Origin: Thalassospiraceae bacterium LMO-JJ14
Lineage (GTDB): Bacteria > Pseudomonadota > Alphaproteobacteria > Rhodospirillales > Casp-alpha2
Length of the DNA: 64,000 nucleotides
NCBI GenBank assembly: GCA_021555105.2
Contig: CP134604.1
Coordinates: 1,798,001 to 1,862,000 of the forward strand
Direction: 5' to 3'
The notes under the pieces are model-generated. The model worked only from the letters and a program-made list of their open reading frames with translations, did no database searches and was not told the DNA's origin. Position numbers and translations under genes: made by a program. Shown piece after piece: positions 7,367 through 15,786 of the stretch; the stretch's first letter is position 1, and the number at the start of each line of letters is the position of its first letter.

Positions 7367-9232
7367 GTGCGGCAGAATCTCGCGCAGAAAACCTACGATG
7401 TGTATATTTTCGAGGATGAGCGATGGCTCGTCGATTCGCACCATGACGTTCGTTCCGATGCCCTTGAACGCGCCGAAGTCCTGATCGCTGAAAAACGCTT
7501 CGAGGGCGTTCGCGTCGTTGCCGAAAGCCAGCGCACCGGCGAGGAAGAAACCGTCCTCGAGGAAATGCTCGATTTCGGCGACAAGCCAGTCAAGATCGTG
7601 CCGATCGAGGACGCACCCGTCTGCGACGCTATTGCCGACTATTACCTGTTTCCGGCACGCAAGGCGGCGGGGCGGCTGCTGCGCGAACTGCTGGAACAGC
7701 GGGGTCAGACGGCGCTCGAACTGGCGTTCGATTACGGCGCGCTTCGCATGCTGGAGCGCAACGACAAATTATTCCCCGCCGCGATCAGCCGGATCGGGAC
7801 CATTCAGGCGAAAAAAACCGGCGCCAAACCGGCGGACCGTAACGACGTCCTTTATGCCGCCTTCGCCGAGATCAGGGAAAACGCCCGCGTCTGCGGCGAG
7901 GACACGACGCGGCCCGGCTTTGTCGACAGCCTTGGTTTGCAGGGGCTGGCCGACAAGGCACCTGGCGATGCCGGCGGGCGGCGCATCTATGTGCTGGGCG
8001 GGCTGGCACTGGCGCTGTCGAAGCAGGGCGACTGGTCGGACAAGCTGTCGCTGCTGATCGAGCTCGGCGAGAAATCATCCGATGCCCTGGTGGTTGAATT
8101 CATCGACGGAATCGCCGCGGAAATCCTCGATAGCTCGACGGCGCTGACGGACCTGTTCGGCGGCTTCGCCGATCCCATGACGGCGCTCAGGGATATCATT
8201 CATCTGACGCAGGGGCGCTGTAAGACAAAAAATGCCCGTTCCTGTATCGAGGCCTTCAATGCCTTCATGGCGGCGCGTCCGATGCCGCTGTCAAAGGCGA
8301 TCCTGCTCGGCCGTGTCGCCAAGACCATGAGCGGCATTCGCCCGTTGACGCGTGAAGGGGTGAAGGCAGATCAGGATGCGTTTCGCGGACTTGTGCGCGA
8401 ACTGACCGAAGAAGCTGGCGTCACCGGCGGGCCGGAAATGGCCGGCGCCATTGTCGAACGGGGACGGATCGCCTTTGCCGATCCGGATGATCTGTCGGCG
8501 GAAGATGCCATCAATCATGTGCTGGCCCTGCTGCCGTACCGTGCCGTGCGGCTCGGGTTTCTGCTGGATCTGATCGGCGCGCCGATTGGCCAGAAGAACG
8601 AGCAGGCAGTGCTCAACGTGATGGCCAGGCTGGTGCAGCAATTGACGTCATTGGCATCGCTGATGCCGGCCGACATGCCGCGCGATCAGGCGCATTCGGT
8701 GATGGAAGCGCTGAAATTGAAGCTGGCATCGGATGCCCTGCCGGAAAAATGGCGCGCGCTTTTCTCGGATACGCTGGACCGGCTGGTAAAGCGCGATGAG
8801 AAGTCGAAGGACGATCCCGCGGCCAACGAAGGGACGGCCGTGGTTTTTACAATGGAGGATGCGACCGTGACGAACCAGAAGATCGAGCGGCGCGAAGTCG
8901 ATGATGGGGAAATTCTGTTCGAAGAAGGGGATGCCGCCGATAAGGCCTATCTCGTGATTGACGGCAAGGTGCAGATTTTCCGCAAGAACGGCAACGAAGA
9001 AATTGTGCTGGCGACGCTTGGCAAGGGCGACATTCTTGGCGAGATGTCGCTGATCGACAATCAGCCGCGCATGGCGTCGGCGCGGGTTGTCGGCAAGGCC
9101 AAGCTGACGGTGATCACGCAGGGCGATCTCGCCAGCCGTCTTGGTAAACTCGGCGATAACGACAAGGTTTTGCGCCGGCTGATCGATGTCTTCGTCGACC
9201 GGCTGCGCGGCCAGGGGCGTCTGCACGAATAA
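7367..9232 (+). CDS. large protein with C-terminal cyclic-nucleotide-binding domain
   Basis: 621-aa soluble protein. The C-terminal about 115 residues form a Crp-type cNMP-binding beta-barrel (G-D-A-A-D-K-A-Y-L-V-I-D-G-K-V-Q-I-F and a phosphate-binding cassette G-E-M-S-L-I-D-N-Q-P-R-M-A-S-A), with no helix-turn-helix after it. The first about 100 residues may be a small alpha/beta domain. The middle is helical and unrecognised. The start is set by GTG at 7367, 6 bp after AAGGGGGA. It may be a cNMP-regulated scaffold or effector; function unknown. Confidence 0.75.
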   Translation: MRQNLAQKTYDVYIFEDERWLVDSHHDVRSDALERAEVLIAEKRFEGVRVVAESQRTGEEETVLEEMLDFGDKPVKIVPIEDAPVCDAIADYYLFPARKAAGRLLRELLEQRGQTALELAFDYGALRMLERNDKLFPAAISRIGTIQAKKTGAKPADRNDVLYAAFAEIRENARVCGEDTTRPGFVDSLGLQGLADKAPGDAGGRRIYVLGGLALALSKQGDWSDKLSLLIELGEKSSDALVVEFIDGIAAEILDSSTALTDLFGGFADPMTALRDIIHLTQGRCKTKNARSCIEAFNAFMAARPMPLSKAILLGRVAKTMSGIRPLTREGVKADQDAFRGLVRELTEEAGVTGGPEMAGAIVERGRIAFADPDDLSAEDAINHVLALLPYRAVRLGFLLDLIGAPIGQKNEQAVLNVMARLVQQLTSLASLMPADMPRDQAHSVMEALKLKLASDALPEKWRALFSDTLDRLVKRDEKSKDDPAANEGTAVVFTMEDATVTNQKIERREVDDGEILFEEGDAADKAYLVIDGKVQIFRKNGNEEIVLATLGKGDILGEMSLIDNQPRMASARVVGKAKLTVITQGDLASRLGKLGDNDKVLRRLIDVFVDRLRGQGRLHE

Positions 9233-9239
9233 TCCCTGG

Positions 9240-9662
9240 TTAGCCCGCGTTCCTGTCCGTATCGAAACCGGGCAGATCGTCGGCAATTTTCGACCACGAC
9301 ACCCGTGAACGGGTCCAGCTCTGATACGCCGGGCGGACGACGCCGGGATCATCCAGAGCCCCCGCTTTGACATACACCGTTTCTGGGTGCGATGGCGACG
9401 AGGTGAACAGCGGCGCGCCGCAATCGCCACAGAAATGCCGTGTCAGTTGCTGCCCGCTGTCGGCTGTCATGGTGTAGTCGCGCGGCGTTCCCTTGCTGAT
9501 CGTGAACAGATCCGCCTGCAGCCCGATGGAGATGTTAAAGGCGCTGCCGGTGGTCTTGCGGCAATCGCTGCAATGGCAATAGGCGGCGTCGGCGATTTCG
9601 CCCGTGTACGTGAAAGCCACGTTACCGCACAGGCAGGATCCGGTGATTTTTCTAGGGGGCAT
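9240..9662 (-). CDS. GFA (CENP-V/GFA zinc-fold) family protein
   Basis: 140-aa zinc protein of the glutathione-dependent formaldehyde-activating family. The cysteine pattern is clear: C-L-C-G-N-V (about 9-14), H-C-S-D-C-R-K-T-T-G-S (about 32-42) and F-C-G-D-C-G-A-P (about 80-87). The ATG at 9662 removes a 19-residue non-homologous lead. It overlaps the end of the EamA gene by 11 bp, so it is the last gene of the kinase/enolase-like operon. Members bind Zn and sometimes glutathione adducts; most are functionally unassigned. Confidence 0.85.
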   Translation of the reverse strand: MPPRKITGSCLCGNVAFTYTGEIADAAYCHCSDCRKTTGSAFNISIGLQADLFTISKGTPRDYTMTADSGQQLTRHFCGDCGAPLFTSSPSHPETVYVKAGALDDPGVVRPAYQSWTRSRVSWSKIADDLPGFDTDRNAG

Positions 9663-10542
9663 GATCCGGTTTTCCTCCCGCTCGTCCCTTGCGTGGTCCC
9701 ATAAGGACAGTGCCGGCAACGCCGATCATGATCAGGACCATGCCGGCGCCGCGCAACGGTCCGAAACCTTCGTCAAAAATAAGATACGACGCAAGGACAC
9801 CGGCGCAGGGCGCAAAAAGTGCGAACGGTGTCACCATGACGGCGGGGTAGGTGTTCAGCAACCGGCCCCAGACCGCAAATGCGACGGTCGTCGACACGAT
9901 GGCCAGATATCCAAGCGACAACAGGCTCACGGTGGAAGCGTTTTGGAACTGCGCGATCAGGTCGAAGCTGTCACCGATGGCATACGAGAAAAGAAAAGCG
10001 GGGATCGGCGGGACCAGGCTGAGCCAGATCATCAGCGCCAGCATGTCGACGTTGCCGAGACGTTTCAGGATGGTGTTGCCGATCGACCAGCTAACCGCGC
10101 CCGAGAGCGTCAGGCACAGGCCGAGATACGTCAGCTCGCCGTCGACACTGGCGAACACGAAGCCGAGACCGATGAAAGCGATGGCGACGGCGGAAATCTG
10201 GCGGGGCAGGGGGATTTCGCGCAATACGAAGGCGGCAATGAGGATGGTGAACAGCGCCTGCGTATGCGTGGCGACCGAGGCCAGCCCCGGCGGCATGCCG
10301 GCCTTGTAGGAAAAGAACAGGAACATGAACTGGCCGGTGAACAGAAAAAGCCCGAGCGCGATCAGCAAAAGCCAAGAAATGTCAGGCTTTTTGACGAAGA
10401 ATACCGGGAGCGCGGCGAGTAAGAAGCGGAAGCCGGTCAACTGTGCCGGGGTGAAGCTTTCAAGCGCGAATTCCGTGGCGACGAAGGCCAGTCCCCATAT
10501 CACGGCGACGGAAACCGCCAGCATGACATCGGTGGCTTTCAT
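9652..10542 (-). CDS. EamA/DMT-family transporter
   Basis: 296-aa membrane protein with ten predicted helices in two EamA repeats. It starts M-K-A-T-D-V-M-L with A-V-I-W-G-L-A-F-V near residue 17, and the second repeat begins near G-A-V-S-W-S-I-G-N-T. Exporters of amino acids or metabolites are common in this family. It sits 11 bp downstream of the enolase-like gene and overlaps the GFA gene, so it is part of the same transcript. Probably exports a product or by-product of the adjacent pathway; substrate unknown. Confidence 0.85.
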   Translation of the reverse strand: MKATDVMLAVSVAVIWGLAFVATEFALESFTPAQLTGFRFLLAALPVFFVKKPDISWLLLIALGLFLFTGQFMFLFFSYKAGMPPGLASVATHTQALFTILIAAFVLREIPLPRQISAVAIAFIGLGFVFASVDGELTYLGLCLTLSGAVSWSIGNTILKRLGNVDMLALMIWLSLVPPIPAFLFSYAIGDSFDLIAQFQNASTVSLLSLGYLAIVSTTVAFAVWGRLLNTYPAVMVTPFALFAPCAGVLASYLIFDEGFGPLRGAGMVLIMIGVAGTVLMGPRKGRAGGKPDHAP

Positions 10543-10553
10543 GGCTTGCGCAC

Positions 10554-11858
10554 TCAGCGCCAGTGAAACGCGGATTTGGGCGGCAGCGGTCCGTCCCTGT
10601 CGGCCAGCGTGTCGGCGATGCGGATGCCTTCGTTCCATTTCACCATGCGTTCCGATCGGGCGAACGAGCCGACCTTGAGCTGCGGCGCGCCCCAGCCGAC
10701 AGCCATATGCACGATGGTGCTGTCTTCGGTTTCGCCGGAGCGGGCCGAGACGATGCGCCCCATGCCAGCCTTGGCGGCGGCATCGAAGGCCGCCTTGGCT
10801 TCGCTCAGCGTGCCTGCCTGATTGGGTTTGCACAGCAAGGAGTTACACAGTCTGTCCTTGGCCGCCGCCTTGACCCGCGCGGCATTGGTGACGAACACGT
10901 CGTCGCCGACGACCTGCGCATTGTCGCCGACCGCCCAGGTGAACTTCATCAGCCCATCCGGGTCGTCCTCGCCCAGCGGGTCCTCGATGGAGACGATGGG
11001 ATAACGCTCCATCCAGTCGACGAGCATGGCGCACAGTTCCTCGCTGCTCAGCGTCCTGTCGTCCTTGGCGAGGGTGTATTTGCCGTTTTCACCGAATTCC
11101 GAAGCGGCGATATCAAGCGAGATGGAAACTTCGTTACCCGGCGTGAAACCGGCGCCCTCGATGGCGCGGACCAGGGTCTCCAGTGCTTCCTCGTTGGTGT
11201 CGAAGTCCGGCCAGAATCCGCCTTCGTCGGCGACGCCTGAGAGCTTGCCGGCGTCGGCCATGATCTTGCCGGCGCTGAGATAGACCTCGGCCGTCCAGTC
11301 CAGCGCTTCGCGGAAGCTCGCGGCGCCGGTGGCGATAACCATGAAGTCCTGTACATCGACGCGCCTCGATGCATGTGCGCCACCGCCGAAGATCTGGATT
11401 TCCGGCAACGGCAGCACGACATCGCCCCCTTTATCATCCCCGGCATCGCCGCGCAGGTACTGCCACAACGGCACGCCTTCGTGCGCCGCCGCGGCGTGCG
11501 CGATGGCCATGCTGGCGGCGACCGTGGCGTTACCGCCCAGACGTTTCTTGTTGGGCGTGCCGTCCAGCTCGATCATGAACTTGTCGAGCCGCGCCTGCTC
11601 GCGGACGTCCTGACCTTTCAGGACCTCGGCGATTTCCACATCGACGGCCTTTACGGCGTTGGTGACGTCCCAGCCGCCAAAGGATTTGCCGCCGTCGCGC
11701 AGATCGACGGCTTCGAAGCGGCCGCGTGAAGCACCGGCCGGGGCGATGGCGATGCCCTTTGTACCGCTCTCGAGTTCGACTTCGACCTCGACCGTCGGAC
11801 GGCCGCGGGAATCCCATACCCGGCGGGCGTGAAGGTTCTTGATGTTGTGTTTGGCCAT
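10554..11858 (-). CDS. divergent enolase paralogue with altered active site
   Basis: 434-aa enolase-family protein, clearly homologous over its length (D-S-R-G-R-P-T-V-E near 17, G-G-A-H-A near 160, the metal-binding D249, E292 and D319). It is not a standard glycolytic enolase. By comparison with the yeast enzyme, catalytic Glu168 is replaced by Asp171, and His373 of the S-H-R-S-G-E-T loop is replaced by Ala372. The Ser-loop reads A-G-A-S-R-G instead of S-G-A-S-T-G. Glu212, Lys344, Arg373, Ser374 and Lys395 are retained. It lies between an APH-fold kinase and an EamA exporter. It probably performs an enolase-like elimination on a different phosphorylated acid. Confidence 0.85.
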   Translation of the reverse strand: MAKHNIKNLHARRVWDSRGRPTVEVEVELESGTKGIAIAPAGASRGRFEAVDLRDGGKSFGGWDVTNAVKAVDVEIAEVLKGQDVREQARLDKFMIELDGTPNKKRLGGNATVAASMAIAHAAAAHEGVPLWQYLRGDAGDDKGGDVVLPLPEIQIFGGGAHASRRVDVQDFMVIATGAASFREALDWTAEVYLSAGKIMADAGKLSGVADEGGFWPDFDTNEEALETLVRAIEGAGFTPGNEVSISLDIAASEFGENGKYTLAKDDRTLSSEELCAMLVDWMERYPIVSIEDPLGEDDPDGLMKFTWAVGDNAQVVGDDVFVTNAARVKAAAKDRLCNSLLCKPNQAGTLSEAKAAFDAAAKAGMGRIVSARSGETEDSTIVHMAVGWGAPQLKVGSFARSERMVKWNEGIRIADTLADRDGPLPPKSAFHWR

Positions 11859-11888
11859 GTGCCGGTTCCCCCCGTCCGAACGGACGTT

Positions 11889-12908
11889 CTAGTTCTTGGT
11901 CAGATACGCATGCCATGCGTTATTGATGTCTATCGGATGATCGGCGGGATTTGTCAAAAACTGGCGCGCGACGGTACGGACATGATTTCTTTGGGCATCG
12001 TCGGTGATGTATTCGACCGGGGACTTGCCGTCGACCCGGGCCAGGAACAGACCGGGCAGCAAATGCGCGGTGCGCTGCATGATGTGGCGGTCGGCCATGG
12101 CCGCCGTCGCATCCTCGTAAGCGGCACAAAGCGCCTCGAAACATGCCCCGAACCCCGGTCGCGCGCCAGGTGTCCAAAGGCATTTCAACAACAGATGGTT
12201 GAGGCAGAATGCGAGATCGAACGCCGGGTCGCCGTACCAGGCGCACTCGGCATCGAGAAATACCGGGCCTTTTGGGCCGATCAGGATGTTCTTGGGGCTG
12301 ACATCGCCGTGTACCAGGGCGACTTTATGCGAAGCCGTGATCTCGGCCAGTTCGTTCAGGCGTGGGGCGACGTCGGGGCAGCGCGCGGCGGTCGCCAGCA
12401 GGTACGGCTCCAGCCGGATCGCATGGAAAATATCGTCGGTATCGAAGCGGGCGGATATTTCCGGGTGGTCCGACGTGCAGGCGTGAATGCAACCGAGCGT
12501 ACTGCCGACGGCGGTGGCGCTTGCCGGTTCGGCAATGCCGTCGCGGAGTTGCGCTTTCCACAGCGGCGCCGTCTCCGGCGGCAGAAAGGACATGGCGAAA
12601 AGACCGGCGCCCGGGTCGTGATACAGAACCTCGGGGACGGCTTCGGGGACGATGTCATGCACGGTTTTCATCCAGGCGACTTCATAGGCATTGCGCGAAA
12701 CCGGTGCCTGCCAGTCGTCGGCCACCTTGAGCTTGGCGAGCGCGCGCTTGACGCATATCGGGCCCGACGGCAGGTCGATGCGCCAGATATCGGAACTGAC
12801 GCCGCCGGTCAGCGCGGTGCAGGGCGGATCGTTATCCGATGTCAGCAGGCCACCGGCCCGCAAGGCGTTCAGGATATCCGTGGGTGCAGGCATGTTATCC
12901 GTCTGCAT
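11889..12908 (-). CDS. APH-fold small-molecule kinase
   Basis: 339-aa protein of the aminoglycoside phosphotransferase/choline-kinase superfamily. It has an N-terminal nucleotide lobe with T-G-G-V-S-S-D-I-W and I-C-V-K-R (ATP-binding lysine), the Brenner motif V-H-G-D-V-S-P-K-N-I-L near 200, and the metal-binding F-L-D-A-E-C-A-W-Y-G-D-P near 217. It begins 1 bp after the iclR stop and ends 30 bp before the enolase-like gene. It should phosphorylate a hydroxyl of a small metabolite. In this context it may make the substrate for the enolase-like enzyme. The substrate is unknown, and antibiotic resistance is unlikely. Confidence 0.82.
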   Translation of the reverse strand: MQTDNMPAPTDILNALRAGGLLTSDNDPPCTALTGGVSSDIWRIDLPSGPICVKRALAKLKVADDWQAPVSRNAYEVAWMKTVHDIVPEAVPEVLYHDPGAGLFAMSFLPPETAPLWKAQLRDGIAEPASATAVGSTLGCIHACTSDHPEISARFDTDDIFHAIRLEPYLLATAARCPDVAPRLNELAEITASHKVALVHGDVSPKNILIGPKGPVFLDAECAWYGDPAFDLAFCLNHLLLKCLWTPGARPGFGACFEALCAAYEDATAAMADRHIMQRTAHLLPGLFLARVDGKSPVEYITDDAQRNHVRTVARQFLTNPADHPIDINNAWHAYLTKN

Positions 12909-12909
12909 G

Positions 12910-13671
12910 TTATTCGAACGAGGCCGAGAGTTCGGCTGCGGCGCGCTGCAATCTGGGCACGTGGCCCATGGCCTGATCGAAGGTCATCCGCACGACAGGG
13001 CCGTGTGTTGCAAGGGTAGCCAGAAGCTTGCCTTTCTTGTCCGTCACCGGAACGGCGACCGCGACCATGCCGGGGATGAATTCCTCGTTATCCGTGCCGA
13101 TCTTGGTCTTGGCGATCTGGTCCGTGGCCTTCAACAGTTCATCGGCATCGGTAATCGAGTTGCTGGATTTCTTGTCGAGAGGCAGTTTCTCAATCAGCCT
13201 CTGGCGGCGCGATTTCGCAAGGCTGGAAAGGTACAGTTTGCCGCTGGCCGTGCAATGAAGCGGAACGTTTGAGCCGGTCGGCAACTGAATCCTGAGCGGC
13301 CATTCCGACTCGACGCGATCCAGATACTGCATCGACGTCGAGAGCGGCAGGGCGATGTTGCAGGTCTCGCCGATGTCGCGGGTTACGGATTCAAGAATGG
13401 CATGGCGCTCGCCACGGCCGCTCTGGTTTGATAACAGTTGAATGGCAAGCTTTGAAAAACGTTCCCCGGCCTCGTATCCGCGGCCATTGATGTCGCGGCG
13501 GAGGTAGCCTTCCTCGAGCAGGAGATTGCACAACCGGTGCACGGTCGCTTTCGGCAGTCCCGACGCCATTTCGATATCGATGGCGCTGGCGGGCCGGTCC
13601 ATGGCGCAGATGACTTCCAGAAGTTCAAGAACCCGGATCGAGCGCGATCCCGCGTTAGACTCGTCCTTCAA
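12910..13671 (-). CDS. IclR-family regulator (TTG start)
   Basis: 253-aa IclR regulator. An N-terminal winged helix (S-I-R-V-L-E-L-L-E-V, then L-P-K-A-T-V-H-R-L recognition helix) is followed by the effector-binding domain with H-C-T-A-S-G-K-L-Y-L and a C-terminal V-A-V-P-V segment. An ATG at 13752 would add 27 odd residues and crowd the divergent GMC gene. I prefer TTG at 13671, because AAGGAG sits 6 bp upstream of it on the minus strand and the protein then begins just before the conserved domain. It heads the kinase/enolase-like operon and probably controls it and the divergent oxidoreductase. Confidence 0.85.
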   Translation of the reverse strand: MKDESNAGSRSIRVLELLEVICAMDRPASAIDIEMASGLPKATVHRLCNLLLEEGYLRRDINGRGYEAGERFSKLAIQLLSNQSGRGERHAILESVTRDIGETCNIALPLSTSMQYLDRVESEWPLRIQLPTGSNVPLHCTASGKLYLSSLAKSRRQRLIEKLPLDKKSSNSITDADELLKATDQIAKTKIGTDNEEFIPGMVAVAVPVTDKKGKLLATLATHGPVVRMTFDQAMGHVPRLQRAAAELSASFE

Positions 13672-13769
13672 TGTAAGCTCCTTAAAAATAGAAAAGTTGT
13701 ACAAATTCTCATTTATGGAACGTAGAGTTTCATTGTTGCAACATTTTTGCAAGATGGTTAGTCTCGGGC
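13672..13769. promoter_or_regulatory. iclR / GMC divergent promoter region
   Basis: 98-bp AT-rich space. It includes the iclR Shine-Dalgarno (CTCCTT at 13678-13683, AAGGAG on the minus strand), which decides the TTG start. It also has a perfect 10-bp palindrome TGTTGCAACA at 13734-13743, a plausible operator for the IclR protein. Confidence 0.55.
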
Positions 13770-15392
13770 ATGCAAAATGAAGATGATTTTTACGACTATA
13801 TCATTGTCGGCGCCGGTTCCGCAGGCTGCGTTCTGGCGAATCGGCTAAGCGCTGACCGTTCACTCCGGGTCCTGCTTCTGGAAGCCGGTGGTCGCGACAG
13901 TAATCCGTGGATTCATGTCCCCGTCGGCTATTTCAAAACCCTGCACAATCCGAAAACCGACTGGTGTTACAAGACCGATCCCGAGCCGGGGCTTGGCGGC
14001 CGGCGTCTTGACTGGCCGCGCGGCAAGGTGCTCGGCGGCTCCAGTTCCATCAACGGGCTTTTGTATATCCGCGGTCAGGCCGAGGACTACGATCACTGGC
14101 GCCAACTTGGAAACCCCGGCTGGTCGCATACCGACATTCTGCCGTATTTCAAACGCGCCGAAGCTCAGGAACGCGGCGGCGACGACTATCATGGCGCCGA
14201 CGGGCCGCTCAAGGTTTCCGACATGCGCGCCAAGCGCGATGTCTGCGAAGCACTGATTGCCGCCGCCGAAGCGAACGGCATCCCGCGCAGCAATGATTTC
14301 AACGGTGCGACGCAGGAAGGGGCCGGATACTTCCAGATGACGGCGCACCACGGCCGGCGCTGGTCGACGGCGGTCGGCTATCTGCGCCCCATCGAACACC
14401 GCGATAATCTGCAGATCACCACGCATGCCACGGCCATCGAAATCATCTTTGCCGATGACGACCCGAAGCAGATCAGTGGCTTTGCCTACAGGAAAAACGG
14501 CACCCGGCACGAGGCGTACCTGCGTCCCGGCGGTGAAGTGATCCTGTCGGCCGGCGCCATCGGTTCGCCGCAGATATTGCAGGTATCGGGGATCGGCCCG
14601 GGCAAGCTGTTGAACAATCTGGGTGTCACGGTCCGCCATGAGCTCCGCGATGTCGGCGAGAACCTGCAGGACCACCTGCAGATCCGGATGATCTATGAAG
14701 TCAACGTGCCGACCCTGAATGACGAGATCAATAACCCGATCCGCCGTACCATGATGGGGATTGAGTACATCCTCAAGCGGACCGGACCGATGAGCATGGG
14801 TGCCAGTCAGGTCTGCATTTTCGCCAAGACCCGTCCGGACATGGAAACGCCCGATATCCAGTTCCATTTCCAGCCTCTGAGTGCCGACAAGCCGGGCATC
14901 AAGATGCATCCGTTTTCCGGCGTCACGTCGTCGATCTGTCAGTTGCGCCCGGAAAGCCGCGGCACGATTTCGATCACCTCACCCGACCCCGACGCCTATC
15001 CGTCGATCAAGCCGAATTACCTGTCGGCGGTGAAGGACCAGGAAACGGTCATCGACTCGATCAAGACGTCCAGGCGTATTTTCAACACCGCACCCCTGAA
15101 GGACTACATCGTCCGCGAACGCCTGCCGGGGCCGGATGTGCTCAAGGACGAGGATATCCTCGAAAGCGCACGCCAGATTGCGCAGACCATCTATCATCCG
15201 ACCAGCACCTGCCGCATGGGTGTCGACGACCATGCCGTGGTCGACCCCCGGCTTCGGGTTAACGGCGTCAAGGGGCTGCGCGTCGTCGACGCCTCGGTCA
15301 TGCCGACGATCGTATCGGGCAACACCAACGCGCCGACGATCATGATCGCCGAAAAGGCGTCTGACATGATTCTCGACGACCGGCGCGCCTGA
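13770..15392 (+). CDS. GMC-family FAD-dependent alcohol oxidoreductase
   Basis: 540-aa glucose-methanol-choline oxidoreductase, choline-dehydrogenase-like. The FAD dinucleotide motif is [14 protein letters not shown] (about 11-24), the GMC signature is [12 protein letters not shown] near 88, and catalytic His476 sits in H-P-T-S-T-C-R-M-G, with N-T-N-A-P near 518-522. No signal peptide, so cytoplasmic. It is divergent from iclR and probably under its control, so it may oxidise an alcohol at the entry to the kinase/enolase-like pathway. The exact substrate is unknown. Confidence 0.87.
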   Translation: MQNEDDFYDYIIVGAGSAGCVLANRLSADRSLRVLLLEAGGRDSNPWIHVPVGYFKTLHNPKTDWCYKTDPEPGLGGRRLDWPRGKVLGGSSSINGLLYIRGQAEDYDHWRQLGNPGWSHTDILPYFKRAEAQERGGDDYHGADGPLKVSDMRAKRDVCEALIAAAEANGIPRSNDFNGATQEGAGYFQMTAHHGRRWSTAVGYLRPIEHRDNLQITTHATAIEIIFADDDPKQISGFAYRKNGTRHEAYLRPGGEVILSAGAIGSPQILQVSGIGPGKLLNNLGVTVRHELRDVGENLQDHLQIRMIYEVNVPTLNDEINNPIRRTMMGIEYILKRTGPMSMGASQVCIFAKTRPDMETPDIQFHFQPLSADKPGIKMHPFSGVTSSICQLRPESRGTISITSPDPDAYPSIKPNYLSAVKDQETVIDSIKTSRRIFNTAPLKDYIVRERLPGPDVLKDEDILESARQIAQTIYHPTSTCRMGVDDHAVVDPRLRVNGVKGLRVVDASVMPTIVSGNTNAPTIMIAEKASDMILDDRRA

Positions 15393-15786
15393 TCCTTTTC
15401 CGCAAAGAAAAAGCCGGGTCCCGAAGGACCCGGCGAGTTAGACAGGGAGAGAAGTCTCGGGGAGAGACTAGAAGCATTCTCAACATACCCTGTCCCCCTG
15501 TCATCAACAGTGACGGGGGTCACTCGGGATAATTTTTTCTAAAAATTTTTCCCGTCCTCCGGGTCGGTATGCAGGCCCCGATAAATGGCGGATTTCCAGG
15601 CGTTTCATTGCCTCTTGGGGGGCGTCGGGTTTTCCGGCATAATCTGGGCGTGCAGGAAAATTTCCACTGGAACGCAAAAATATTTGCAGTACCGCAGGGC
15701 GTCGTGGAACCTGCCGGGGCTGAGTCTCCGTATGCGTTTTCTCAGCCATTTGATGCCCCGTGTTCCTTCATGGATTGTGAGAGCAG
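15393..15786. other. 394-bp gene-free region with hairpins
   Basis: After the GMC gene a stem GCCGGGTCC-cgaa-GGACCCGGC (15413-15434) without a T-run may end the transcript or stabilise its 3' end. A second hairpin AGTCTC-ggggA-GAGACT (15453-15469) and a C5/G5-based stem (about 15493-15520) precede a T-rich stretch at 15532-15551, which is the better terminator candidate. I see no credible gene in the rest, which should hold the promoter for the SLC13 permease. Confidence 0.45.

Noticed and set aside
9240-9662. True glutathione-dependent formaldehyde-activating enzyme of formaldehyde oxidation
   Set aside because: The family name is misleading for most members, and no glutathione-formaldehyde dehydrogenase or hydrolase lies nearby.
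11889-12908. Aminoglycoside resistance gene
   Set aside because: The fold matches, but the operon context with an enolase-like enzyme and exporter points to a metabolic kinase.
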